Origin: Sphaerolaimus hirsutus
Taxonomy: Eukaryota > Nematoda > Chromadorea > Monhysterida > Sphaerolaimidae
DNA: 64,000 nucleotides
Direction of reading: 5' to 3'
NCBI GenBank assembly: GCA_964036195.1
Contig: OZ038458.1
Location: 8,507,832 to 8,571,831, forward strand
A program made the position numbers and the translations under genes. Below are positions 35,753 through 46,418 of this stretch, piece by piece (position 1 is the first letter of the stretch; each line of letters begins with the position of its first letter). The notes beneath the pieces were generated by a model. The model was not told the DNA's origin and searched no databases. It saw only the letters and a list, made by a program, of their open reading frames with translations.

Positions 35753-36642
35753 CCGTATTACCTCGAATTACCCCTCTCCCTTCGAATTGACCCCCTTCGC
35801 AATACCCCCAGGTCTGAGCGACCTGGGAAATTAATAAACCGCTCTAGAAATACTCCCGTCTTGTATGATGTAGATCATGTAGTCAATGTACATGATGTAT
35901 TAATTACTGCCAAATTACATAAAGTCGACGGAGGTATCACCCTACAAAAACCTGTAATGACGTTTTCGCATTTGGCCGCAAAACTCCATAAATTGTATTG
36001 AAATTTGAATCAGTATACCATCTAAGTACGCCGAATGTGCTTAAATCCTAATTTAGTCACATAATTTTGTTTGTTCATGCCATTTGCATGATCGTAGTGC
36101 ACGTTAGTCGTTTTGATACTGCACCAAAAAAAAGTATCCATGGTGTGTGCAAATTTTTTCGCGCAGCGGTAAAAATCCTTTGAAGCGAAAATTGTTGCGA
36201 AATGGGGAGAGTTGTATTTCCGAAGATTGGGGCGTCCGTTTGTGCGATGCACGCAGCGATAATCGGACGTTGCACGTGAAACGTGAATAACAGAGCCCCG
36301 CGCAGCTTTTGTTCTCGTATGTGAGTTTCTCAGTCACCCTGTGCAAGAACGAATCTTAACTCTGACTTTTTGTAGGCTGATATCTCCGCCGACTTTAGCA
36401 GCCACATATATAAGTACTAGTCTGTGCAGATATATTTATCCCTATTATGTACAAATATATTATGTTTGTTCTGATTTATTACCAGTTTTGGGTTTGTTTT
36501 GTCCTTTTCTTTACTACGATTCCTCAGGAAATTTCCTGACGAACTAACCCACCCCCCTTGAATAAGCCCCTCGAATTACCCCCCAAATTTGCTGGCGAAA
36601 TAATAAACCCCCTGGAGAACTTTCCGGGTATAAATAATACGG
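35753..36642. mobile_element. CCGTATTTCCTCGAAAT MITE (copy 5, enlarged)
   Basis: Left end CCGTATTACCTCGAATTA; the core TGTACATGATGTATTAATT is at about 35887; the right end is degenerate (TATAAATAATACGG). About 400 bp near 35930-36360 are foreign to the family. Confidence 0.6.
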
Positions 36643-38992
36643 TAACTTACTTTTGTGCATTCAGAAGCATACACATGTTTGGCTGCAGTGTCCACTTTTT
36701 GTTGGCTTTAGTCATTTTTATGGGATAAATAAATTGTTCCAACTTAGAACGCATCAGAACGAAAGTCTTTTCCCTTTTTTGTTCGATTGGTTTTTTTAAA
36801 TGCGGCAAAGCCGAAAGCAGAAAACTATTCTTTTAAACGTGTAGAGGGACAAAAGTGAACAATTACCAATTGATTTATGTGACTGTTGGCTGCAAAGCCA
36901 CTTCAGGATGTTAGATTGCGATGTTAGCACATAAAAAATGTTTGAGTGGTAAGTAACATTAGCAAACACAAACACCTGCGCCGAGTTTCTGGGTAGGAAG
37001 TAATCATTTAACCCGGAAAATGTGCAAGAAAATGGTCTTTCTTTTCACTCACATCAGTTATTTCGACTTGAATTTGATATTTTGCTTCCTGTGCTGTCAA
37101 TTTTGAAGGAAAGGTTGCATTTGTTTGTGTTGCCGGTTGCTGTTTTTTTTGTTAAAATGGCCTCTAGTTACAAAATTTATTGTTCTGGACTCACCTGGAT
37201 TGCTTTTTAACACAATTTGTGTGTATTTATGTAGTGTTATTTTCACTTCAGTCGCTTATTCGCTACTTGTTCACGTTGGTAAAATAGGTATCATCATAAA
37301 ACTTCGGTATTTTCGTTAAATGATCATTTTACTATTTTTCCCAAATCTAGTAATTTATTCAAGTTAACAAAAGTTCACATATTTCTAGTGTGAAGCAGGT
37401 GGTTCTTGTTCCAGACAACAGCTGTTCAAATTCAAGTGCACTTTGTTCACTTTATAGTATTTCGATGTTTTTTGTTGAAGATGTCGTAAAGTTCCTCGTT
37501 TGTTTTTCGTTTAAATTTTAATCTAAATTAGATTTAGTTTTGTCGCGATTTTTATTCATTTTGACCCATATACGTTTTTTCCCAGAGAGCTGCTGCCTAT
37601 ATCTTTGACTTGACCAACATATCAGTTTTTTTCTCAATAGTTGAAAGTAGTTTGAACATTGTTGGCACTTTAGTTTTTGCACCATCTCACTCTGATGACA
37701 TTTCTGATTGAAGCGTCTCGATGCACTTGCGCAACGAGGGAGTATCATTTGAAATATAAATTACCTAACTTTTTTTAATGATGTTTTTCTAGCTGAAGTT
37801 TTCGAAGTTTCTGCCAAACATTTTTCGAGGTGCAATAAATTTTCATTCGTATTTTGAACACTTGCCATTTCTGTTAAAAATATGTCTAACTTCAGATTGT
37901 CGATTTTTCATTATAACACGGATTTTACTCATTACCTCACCACAGCCATGGTGAAAAACTTATTTTTTCATGTTGCTTTTGTCTATATTTGCTCACTTAC
38001 ACATTTAGTACTTTAGTTCCCCTTTATTCTGAAATTTAAGCGTTTTGCAGCGAAAAGGCGGCAAGTTCCACACAAGCATCCACAGGGCACATCGCACCAC
38101 ACACCGAAATTTGGAGTTATCCACTCGAACGTTGTTTTTTTGATACACCTACTGGTGTATTCAGCCACGATAACTCACCGCCCTACCCACACCCGACTCC
38201 GCCCCCCCCCCAAGCAACAAACAAACACAGAGTGCAAATGAAAGCGGCCAGTCAGGCATCCATCCACTTAGCTAAATAGGACGGAAGTTAGGTTTCAGTC
38301 ACTTTCACTCAGTTCCATGGCGGCGCTGTGTTTGCACGCAGATACATAACGCGAGCTTCATTTGGGCGGCAGCGGTCGGTTTCCTGCCGCGGCTACTTGC
38401 GCCGCCGCTACAGTCCATTTTCGTGTTTAGTCGCGCAGTGCCCACCTGGGGCGGATATCGGGTTGCCCGTGCCCGAGTCAGAAAATCGGGCAGTAGTTTG
38501 AGTTCGTAGGTGACCATTTGTTCGGTGACAGAGTCCATGTACCTAGTTGGGATAGATTATAAATGGGCGGTTTATCACCCCGGCAAGGAATTCTTAGGGC
38601 CTCTAGTTCTTCACAGTAAAGTATCACGTCATTGGACAAATTCTCTACTTTTCCCGGTCTTTAAACTTGGTGGGTGCAACTTTTTCCAAACTTTGTGTGT
38701 TTTTAAAGTTGTCACTTGACAGTTCACCAGGCAACAGCGCCGGGTTGTCCTCTGGCAATATCTGTGCGATCCATCGAACCATTAAATGTCCCAGTCGGGC
38801 TCGGGCGACATGAAACCGGTCCCTGGTATTTGCGTCGCGTCTCTACGCAGTGCACCGCCCATGCCCGTCGGTGGCTCCCAAAAGTGGTTTGCAAGTTTGC
38901 GCACGCCCGTAGATTGGTATTTTTCAATTTCCACCGACCGCGTGCGCGGCAGCGTAGCGCGGTTGGGTTAAGCTGTGTCACTAAGATGGTCC
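36643..38992. other. no gene seen
   Basis: AT-rich to about 38080, then CpG-rich 38290-38990 with short frames that show no domain. A promoter or first exon of an unseen gene is possible but unsupported. Confidence 0.5.
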
Positions 38993-39140
38993 TCTGGGGC
39001 CAGATCCAATTAGAGCGTAGGGCGTCCGACACCCGATACACGGGGCCCGGCATCCGACACGCGTTTTGCGTGCAATTTATGCACTTACTCGCGCCTTACG
39101 TGCGCCTTACGTTCTAATAGAATTTGGGACCTGGCCCTGG
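38993..39140. mobile_element. CCAGTCC-class foldback, GCGCCTTACG type
   Basis: 148 bp. Left CTGGGGCCAGATCCAATTAG, right GGGACCTGGCCCTGG. Inner repeats are CGTAGGGCG and GCGCCTTACGT instead of the GTAAAATGTCA motif. Confidence 0.6.
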
Positions 39141-39826
39141 GCTGCTAGCAGTGTAAGTGCCCTGGTGCAGGGTGGTTTAGAAGTTTGGGTAATTGGTTTC
39201 TACTGATACTCTGTGTTTACAACTCATGCATGATAGGTCATTTTGGTTTGACCGATGCCCACCGTGTATTTTTTAGAATTTACTTGACATCGGCTTTAGT
39301 ACCTGACGGGCTCAGTAATAGTCATGCTTCGTTATAATTGGCATGTTTTCAGATGTTTTTGGAAGTTGAGAGCTTGCTGTTTTCGTTTTATGCTAGTGAA
39401 ATGCCTCTTTTGGGTCGTTTGATGTTTTTCGTAGCACTGCAGCTTTTTTGCTATCCCGCTTTTTGCGAGGTTTATGGCGACATAAATTTTCAACGAAAGT
39501 GTTTTGGCATCGCTCACACATTGTAAGAAGCTCTAATTTTCCGTTATCTGCATTCCATGGAACAGTGCATGGCCGGTGTTTTTTCAACGTTTTTTTCAAA
39601 AGCTACTCTTTTTAAAAAACGTAACCACCGAAACCATCTTTTAACGGAAGCCAAAACTTTGAGTAATTTTTTTACTAGGTATTTTGCTAATTTTTCAAGT
39701 TGACATTTGTGGTTATTTGTCTTTGTTTTGTGACATTTTAGTGTCAAGTATACATTTCTGCATGCTACCATGCAGATTTCAATAATAAGCCATGATATTT
39801 TAGTTTAGTGGCCAATGCCAACACGC

Positions 39827-40051
39827 ACATGAATGTGGAAGCACATTGGGCCCACGCACACACTAGTTTAAATACCAACATGAAATGCTCGACCACTTTC
39901 GTACACTGTTTTGACAAAGCAGTACGAAACACTGTACAGAGTTGTACGGTGTTTCGTGCTGTTTTGTCAAACCAGTTTACCAAAATGGTCGAGCATTTAA
40001 TGTTGGTAAACTAGTGTGTGCGTGGGCCCAATGTGCTTCCACATTCATGGT
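39827..40051. mobile_element. GGGCCCACGCACAC palindrome with extended arms
   Basis: The family termini are at 39848 and 40029, but exact pairing continues about 20 bp outward on both sides into hAT-family sequence (CATGAATGTGGAAGCACATT and its inverse). Confidence 0.7.
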
Positions 40052-40274
40052 TCCGCATAGTTCCACTGTGTGAACACATCACTGTCAGTGTATTATCTTT
40101 CTCTTATAACATCATTAAAGTGCTATTCCATGCCTAACTTCATTTGAAGTCATGAACATTGGACGAAATGCGATATACCTAATGAGTCGACATAAAAATG
40201 CATATTTTTGCTGAAATCACCACTTATAATGCTATCCAATGGTCCACAGCCATTCTATCGCTACCTACGTATAC

Positions 40275-40714
40275 CGTATTTCCTCGAAATACCCCCCTCG
40301 AAATACCCCCCCCTCGAAATACCCCCCCTCAAAATGGACACTATGAACTTTTAAACCCCCCCTCGAAATACCCCCCCCCCAAATTTAGTGTATAGAGAAC
40401 GTAAATGACAAAGGCTGCGGTTTGTCATCTGGGTAATGCAAAACACACGTTAAAAACGACGACTCTGTTGTGTGAGAACAGTGATTATACGTCTACACAC
40501 TTATACAAGTCTTTAGAGTCTTATAAATGGCGATTTTTGTTGCATTTTCGACGTCTGCGTACGTTTCAGACGACAATTTAGTACTTGGTTTTCAAAAAAT
40601 TTCTGGCGAAATAATAAACCCCCCCCCTCGAAATACCCCCCCCTCGTTTAACCCCCCCTCAAAATTCTCACTCTGAAACAATTAACCCCCCGGGGGTATT
40701 TCGAGGAAATACGG
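40275..40714. mobile_element. CCGTATTTCCTCGAAAT MITE (copy 6)
   Basis: 440 bp with good ends, inserted in the hAT copy 39560-40870. It lacks the ATGTACATGATG core and has instead ACGTCTGCGTACGTTTCAG in the middle. Confidence 0.8.
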
Positions 40715-40877
40715 TATATATAAAATAACAAAGTACTGCCACCTGTCTGATATCCCTGTATATTTTGACTCATAACCATATTTGGCAGCTTTTGAAAAAC
40801 CCATTTTACGTTGTCAACGTTGTTTTTTAAATCATGGTGGTTGAAAAACGTTGTTTTGATACCTAGTTCTACTTATT

Positions 40878-41313
40878 TATAAAGCCGGTATTACAGCTCA
40901 GCGGCGTTTGACGTGAAATGATGACGTCGTAAAATTGATTACATCAAAATAGACACAGGTACAGCATTGAAATTTCAGAATTAGATAGTTCTAGTAATTG
41001 TGTGTAATGTCCCAAAAAAATTTAATCAAATAATCATTATTCAAGTAGTTATTAATTAAACGTCAAAATTTTTTGGTGACGTAAAATGTTTGACGTGAAA
41101 TGTTGACGTAGAATGTTTAAATTTTGAAGTAAAATTAATAACTTATTAAATAATAATTATTTTCTTAATTTTTTTATAGGACATTACACACAATTACTAG
41201 AACTATCAAATTATGAAATTTCAACGCTGTACCTATGTCTATTTTGATGTAATCAATTTTACGACGTCATCATTTCACGTCAAACGCCGCTGAGCTGTAA
41301 TTCCGGCTTTATA
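40878..41313. mobile_element. long-arm foldback, TATAAAGCCGG
   Basis: 436 bp. Arms of about 170 bp run from TATAAAGCCGGTATTACAGC to the inverse with few mismatches. The centre is AT-rich with GTTTGACGTGAAATGTTGAC units. Confidence 0.85.
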
Positions 41314-41427
41314 GGCTAAAAATGAACACTTGCGTCACGCCCCCACATTAAATGCCATAAAAATGACATGGTTTTATGTCGTTTTCCTCACATAACGGCA
41401 GAGGTCGATGTCGCAAGTGGACAAGTG

Positions 41428-42083
41428 CACAGTTGTTAAAACGTATTTACGTTTACTCGATAAATACGGATAGGTACTCGAGTACTGCGTAAATACGTTT
41501 ACGTTTCCTCCAGAAAAAAATACCGGTACACACTTAGTCGCGTACTTTTTGAAAGTACGCGAGCACCGAAAACGTATTTAAACATAGAAGTGACATTTTG
41601 ACAGTCATAACGTGACAAAAATGGGACATTTTCTCAAGAAATAATTATCGGGCGAAAAACGCATCCTTATGTTTTTTCCAGAAAATGAGTATTTTACCCA
41701 AGCGTAAAAGTAAAAAGTTTTTACTTTACGCTTTCGGTACTCAGTCCTGAGTATACTCGGCAGACCGCACGCAATGCATTTTTCTGAAGGAAACACTCAT
41801 CATGACGTCATCGTTAATAAAATAAAAATTGTTCCAACAAAAAAAACCATTTCAGGAAAAAGCATTCGTCGATTGTACGCGACTCCACCTTTTTCTTTTT
41901 GAAATATTTTTCGTTTTTGTGAAATGGCATACATAAGTATCGTAATCGCGCGTTATCGACAAAGACATAAATAATTTTGGGCTCATACTTTACAGTCCGC
42001 TGAGTATAACAAAAAATATTTATCTTAAATATTTATCGTTTACCTTGAAAAAAGTTCAGTACTTTTACATGTTCAGTACTCTG
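41428..42083. mobile_element. hAT-type element, CACAGTTGTTAAAACG terminus
   Basis: 656 bp, exact duplication GACAAGTG at 41420-41427 and 42084-42091. Related to 62497-62987 at its ends and to diverged sequence at 12560-12890 in its interior (CATCATGACGTCAT, GTACGCGACTCC). No open frame of note. Confidence 0.88.
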
Positions 42084-42307
42084 GACAAGTGACTAGAAAC
42101 TTTCTAAGTAAAGTCATAAGTAGGGATGGATAAAAAGCGCTTTTTTTAACGGCCCCGCTTTTTTTTAAAAACGCCCTTGAAAAAAGTTCAGTACTTTTAC
42201 ATGTTCAGTACTCTGGACAAGTGACTAGAAACTTTCTAAGTAAAGTCATAAGTAGGGATGGATAAAAAGTGCTTTTTTTAACGGCCCCGCTTTTTTATAT
42301 AAAAAAG
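42044..42307. repeat. 132 bp tandem duplication
   Basis: The stretch from CTTGAAAAAAGTTCAG through GGATGGATAAAAAGCGC recurs 132 bp later with few changes. It contains the right end and duplication of 41428-42083 and the left end of the next hAT copy. Confidence 0.85.
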
Positions 42308-42795
42308 CGCTCTTTTTAAAAAAAACGCGCTTTCGCTTTTTTTTCAAAAAGTGTCAAGACATTTCCTAGAAACTGATTTTAATTTTTTTAAATCAAAATG
42401 CAAAGTTTCTGGTGACTTGCACTAGGTATTTTGCAATTTTTTGGGGCGCAAGCGCGCAAATTCTCATACACATTACCATTGGTTGTGTTTTCATGGGTTT
42501 TGGGGCATTTTAAGTGTAAAAGCACCCATTTATTCATTTTACCGTGTAATAATAAGCCATGATATGCTAGTGTAGTATATAATATCCAGCCAATATGCTC
42601 CCACATACTTCTACAGTGTGTAACATCACTGTCAATGTAAATATTAGTCTTCTCTTACAACCTTATTTAATCACTATTCCATGCTGAACTTCACTTGAAG
42701 TTACAAATGTTTGACAAAAGGTGATATAAGCAATAAGTCAACATAAAAATGGATATTTTTGAAAGAAATCACTGCTTATAATGCTATCCCATGAC

Positions 42796-43862
42796 CAGGG
42801 TTGGCAAAATCTCAGAAAAAAATAAAAATAAAATAAAAATAAAATGGAATATTCAAGAATAAAATAAAATAAAATAAAATGGAAAATTTAAGAATAAAAA
42901 TAAAAATTGTATAAAAATTCGAATTTTTGTAAAAAATTTTATAAAATTGTATAAAAATTCGTATTTTTGTAAAATTGTATAAAAATTCATATTTTTTGTA
43001 AATTTTTTGTCTCATTGCTTGAGTCTCTACCTGTTTATTCATGGATCTGGGGGCAGTCCCAAGCATTGTAAAGTGTCAAATGTCATGTAAAATGTCATGC
43101 AAAGTGTCAATTGTCATGACAAATGTAAAGTAAAGTGTAAATTGTCATGACATGAAAATTAAAGTATCAATTGTCAAGCAAATTGTGTTCAAATCTCATG
43201 TTTTTTTCCAAATCTTATGTTTTGTATCCAAATTATGTTTTTGTTGACTCCAAATCTTATGTGAACATTTGGATACAAAAACACAAGATTTGGATATAAA
43301 ACAGCTATGGATACAAAAACACAAGATTTGGATACACAATTTACACTTTGCAAGACAGTTGTCATGACAATTGCCACTTTGCTTGAAATTTTACATGACA
43401 CTTGACATTTTGCATGACAATTGATACTTTACTTTACATTTGTCATGACAATTGACACTTTGCATGACATTTTACAAATGTGCCCAGCACACTCCAGTAG
43501 TCCTTCTACTGAAAATGCAAACCATTCTTATCAATAATTGTAACTTTACACTTGCAGCTAGCTAACAATACGTACTGCATGCAACTTTTGAAAAGTAAGG
43601 GAAAAATTTGTCACAGGTTTTTCATGTATAGGTCTAATTATAACATTTTTCTGGCCTTGCATGCATGTTTTTGATTTTTTGTAAAATTTCTGTACAATTT
43701 TTGTAAAATTTTTGTAAAATGTGTCATTTTATTTTATTAATGACTTTATGGAATAAAATAAAATAAAATAAAATGAAACAAGAATAAAATGAAAATAAAA
43801 TAAAAATTTTATACAATTTTTATACAATTTTACTAAAATGAATTTTTATAAAACCAACCCTG
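42796..43862. mobile_element. hAT-type element with AAAAT repeats, nested
   Basis: 1067 bp, ends CAGGGTTGGCAAAA and CCAACCCTG, exact duplication CCCATGAC at 42788-42795 and 43863-43870. It lies inside a GGGATGG-type hAT copy and itself contains a foldback at 43047-43487. The interior has long AATAAAATAAAAT and GTATAAAAATTCG arrays. Confidence 0.9.
43047..43487. mobile_element. CCAGTCCC foldback, nested
   Basis: 441 bp. Left CTGGGGGCAGTCCCAAGC, right TTTACAAATGTGCCCAG. Arms of GTCAAATGTCATGTAAA units; the core has TTTGGATACAAAAACACAAG and its inverse. Confidence 0.75.
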
Positions 43863-44375
43863 CCCATGACTCCACAGTCGTAATATGACCACAATAGACA
43901 TAACAATACATTGTCTGACACTTAACATACACATATTTTTTTCTCTATACCCCCATTTTGGACGATTTCAAAAAAATCTGATTTAAATTTTAAAAAATCA
44001 ATTTTTTTTAAATGATTTTTTTTAAATCAAGGCGTTTAAAAAAGTCATTTAAAAAAATTTGATTTTTTAAAATTAAAATCAGATTTTTTAACCAACACTA
44101 TTCATAAGTAATAAGACAAAAACCAAGTAAACTTTCAACTTTATTTTAAATTCATATTGTCTTGTCATTTATTGGGTTTACTTGTTAACTTTACTAACCC
44201 GGTAAGTGTGATTTACAGCATAACAACAACTAGAAGCACTGCTGAAGCGGCAAATTCAGTGTCGACAAATTACGAATACCTACTCAAGTACGCTTAGATA
44301 TATCCATCCCCAAATTGACATGTTGAAAGCACTAACTGATATCTACACCATGTCCAAAACTATCCAAAAAGCTCC

Positions 44376-44793
44376 AGCTCCTCAATTAAGTCCCCCTCGG
44401 AAAGCTCCCCCTCTTGAAAAACTCCCCCTGTTAGCTGACTGAGGAAAAAATAACTCCGCCTCAAATAACTCCCCCTTTTTTAATTGGTGACAAAGATGTC
44501 CATGTATGAAAGAGGTTTTTATGAATGTTTCCTTGTAAAGCCATGTATTTTTTTTGCAGCTAATGTTCACTAGCATTGTTTTCATTACATGAATGATGAA
44601 ATTTTGACCCTATTCATACAATATATTGATCATGCATGTTACTTAAAAATCTGATGAAAAAATAACTCCCCCTCAAATAATACCCCCTCTTGAATAACTC
44701 CCCCTCTCGAATAACTCCCCCTCTCAAATAAGTTCCCCTCAAATATTTCTGATGAAAAAATAACTTCCCAGGAGACTTATTTTGGATATACGG
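44376..44793. mobile_element. CCGTATATCCTC-class MITE
   Basis: Many CTCGAATAACTCCCCC-type units and the right end GGATATACGG. The left end lacks the terminal CCGTA. The hAT copy holding the BEL/Pao element landed across its right terminus. Confidence 0.6.
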
Positions 44794-45073
44794 TAAATTA
44801 AGGGATGGCCAAAAAAGGTTTTTTTTCAATGACAGGGTTTTTATTATTCAAAACCCGTTTTTTCAAAAACAGGGTTTTATTTTAAAATAAAACCTTCTTT
44901 TTTTCAAAAGCTCCAAGATATGGTTATGAGTCAACATATACAGGTATATCAGACAGGTGACAGTACCTTGTGGTGTTATATTTAGCCATATAATAGCTGT
45001 GGAGCCATGGGATATCATTATAAGTGGTGATTTCTGTCAAAAATATCCGTTTTATGTCGACTTATTACGTATA

Positions 45074-45078
45074 TCGGC
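45074..45078. repeat. target site duplication TCGGC (partner 57648-57652)
   Basis: The five bases directly outside each LTR are identical. Joining the flanks at one copy restores the continuity of the surrounding hAT-type element, which confirms the insertion site. Confidence 0.93.
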
Positions 45079-46376
45079 TGTGATGAAGCCACCGAATTCA
45101 GCGTCTTCTACCACCGAATCCGGCAACTCCAAGACCGTAGTGAGAAACGGCCTTTAGAGTGGTTGATTTCCCGTTGTAGCCGAACGTCCACTTGTCGACA
45201 GCCAAGAGTTTATTTCGTAGTTGAGTGTTGAAAAAGGGGGTTTGAATTGTTTCAGGTACTTTATTTCGATCAGATACAGCGTGTTACAAAAGCGCAAAGC
45301 CTAGCGAGCTTCCTATTCGAAGTTTCTATCGCTAGCTTATTTTCGTTCAGTAGCTTGGGGTCCGCAGACTGAAGTAAAAACTTTCAAAGTAGCTAAGACA
45401 CGGAAATCATGTATAGAAAAACAGCTACAGTAATTTCCTAATACAAATACACAAATAACTCACAAATGCAACAAATAAATATATCTAGCCGAAACAGTTG
45501 CCTCATACTGCGCGGGCGTACATTCAAATACTTATGGTAAAGAAATACCAGGTGCAAATTGGGTTAATAGAAAAACTATTAATCTTACGAGGCGCGAAGT
45601 CGGCAAACTCGGCCGATTTACTAATTTGGTTCAATTTGTCAGAAAACATTGACGCACATTGGAACTAATAAAATAGGGTTTGGAAATTGTAAATAGTGGT
45701 GAAAATGTTCCTAATGACGTAAATAGAGCAGGGTATACTCGATATAATAATAATCACTTCCTGAAAACGTATATTTCATAATGGATAAATTGGGACTTAT
45801 TCAGGTAGATGGGTATAATAATTGAGCAGGGTTTATAATATATTCAGCTTGAGCAGGGTATTATAATTATTAAGTAAATATAATTATAAGTTGTGAGCAG
45901 GGTTATAATAATTATGCCTACGCGAAGGGCTTCGTAAATTCATACAGTAGATGCTAGTTACACACAGGGCACTATTTCTCTATTAGGACGCTGGCCTAAA
46001 TAAATACGTGGCACATAAATATTTACAACTTTTGACTTTCCCAAATTGCAAGTAAACCATGTAAATGTATATATAATAATGATCAGAAAATTACGGCGAG
46101 TTGAATGAGCCTAATTTCATATTAATACACCTAATAATAACTTATTTGACCTTTTAACCTAAACATTCCACATAAACCTATCAATATCTTATAAAACACT
46201 TTCCTAATCGAATATTCTCCATGGGTAAATAATATAGTGCAGGAAATACAATTTGCGTGGTAAATTAATATAGTGCATAAAATGTAAAATAGTGCAAATA
46301 AGTAAATGTGCAAATATGAGCCTAATTATCAATTCTCTGTATTTCTTTATCCATCCATTTTGCTACGGTCAGCACA
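45079..46376 (-). repeat. 3' LTR of the BEL/Pao element
   Basis: 1298 bp, same ends as the 5' LTR. In element sense an AATAAA lies near 45263, close to the LTR end, and may serve as polyadenylation signal. Four copies of GAGCAGGGT (plus strand) lie at 45726, 45824, 45851 and 45895, in an AT-rich ATAAT-rich setting. Confidence 0.97.
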
Positions 46377-46418
46377 CTCCGGGCGGAAGAGTTGCTGCAC
46401 CCCGTTGTTGCAGCAACG

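Larger units (their letters stand above)
39560..40870. mobile_element. GGGATGG-type hAT copy with two nested insertions
   Basis: Family sequence runs on both sides of a GGCCCAC-type palindrome (39848-40029) and a CCGTATTTC element (40275-40714). Comparison with 31.9-32.5 kb shows where each insertion interrupts it. Confidence 0.7.
42120..44100. mobile_element. GGGATGG-type hAT copy hosting 42796-43862
   Basis: Starts at TAGGGATGGATAAAA and resumes after 43870 (CCCATGACTCCACAG). It ends in long T/A runs ATTTAAAAAAATTTGATTTT near 44060-44100. The interior includes GCGCAAGCGCGC and TGATATGCTAGTGTAG boxes. Confidence 0.65.

Noticed and set aside
38510..39117. Possible host exons near 38.5-39.1 kb
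   Set aside because: Frames on both strands overlap, lack domain similarity and run into a foldback element.
46131..46313. 60-codon hydrophobic frame present in both LTRs
   Set aside because: It recurs at 57402-57584 only because the LTRs are identical. It is short, without a motif, and in AT-rich sequence.
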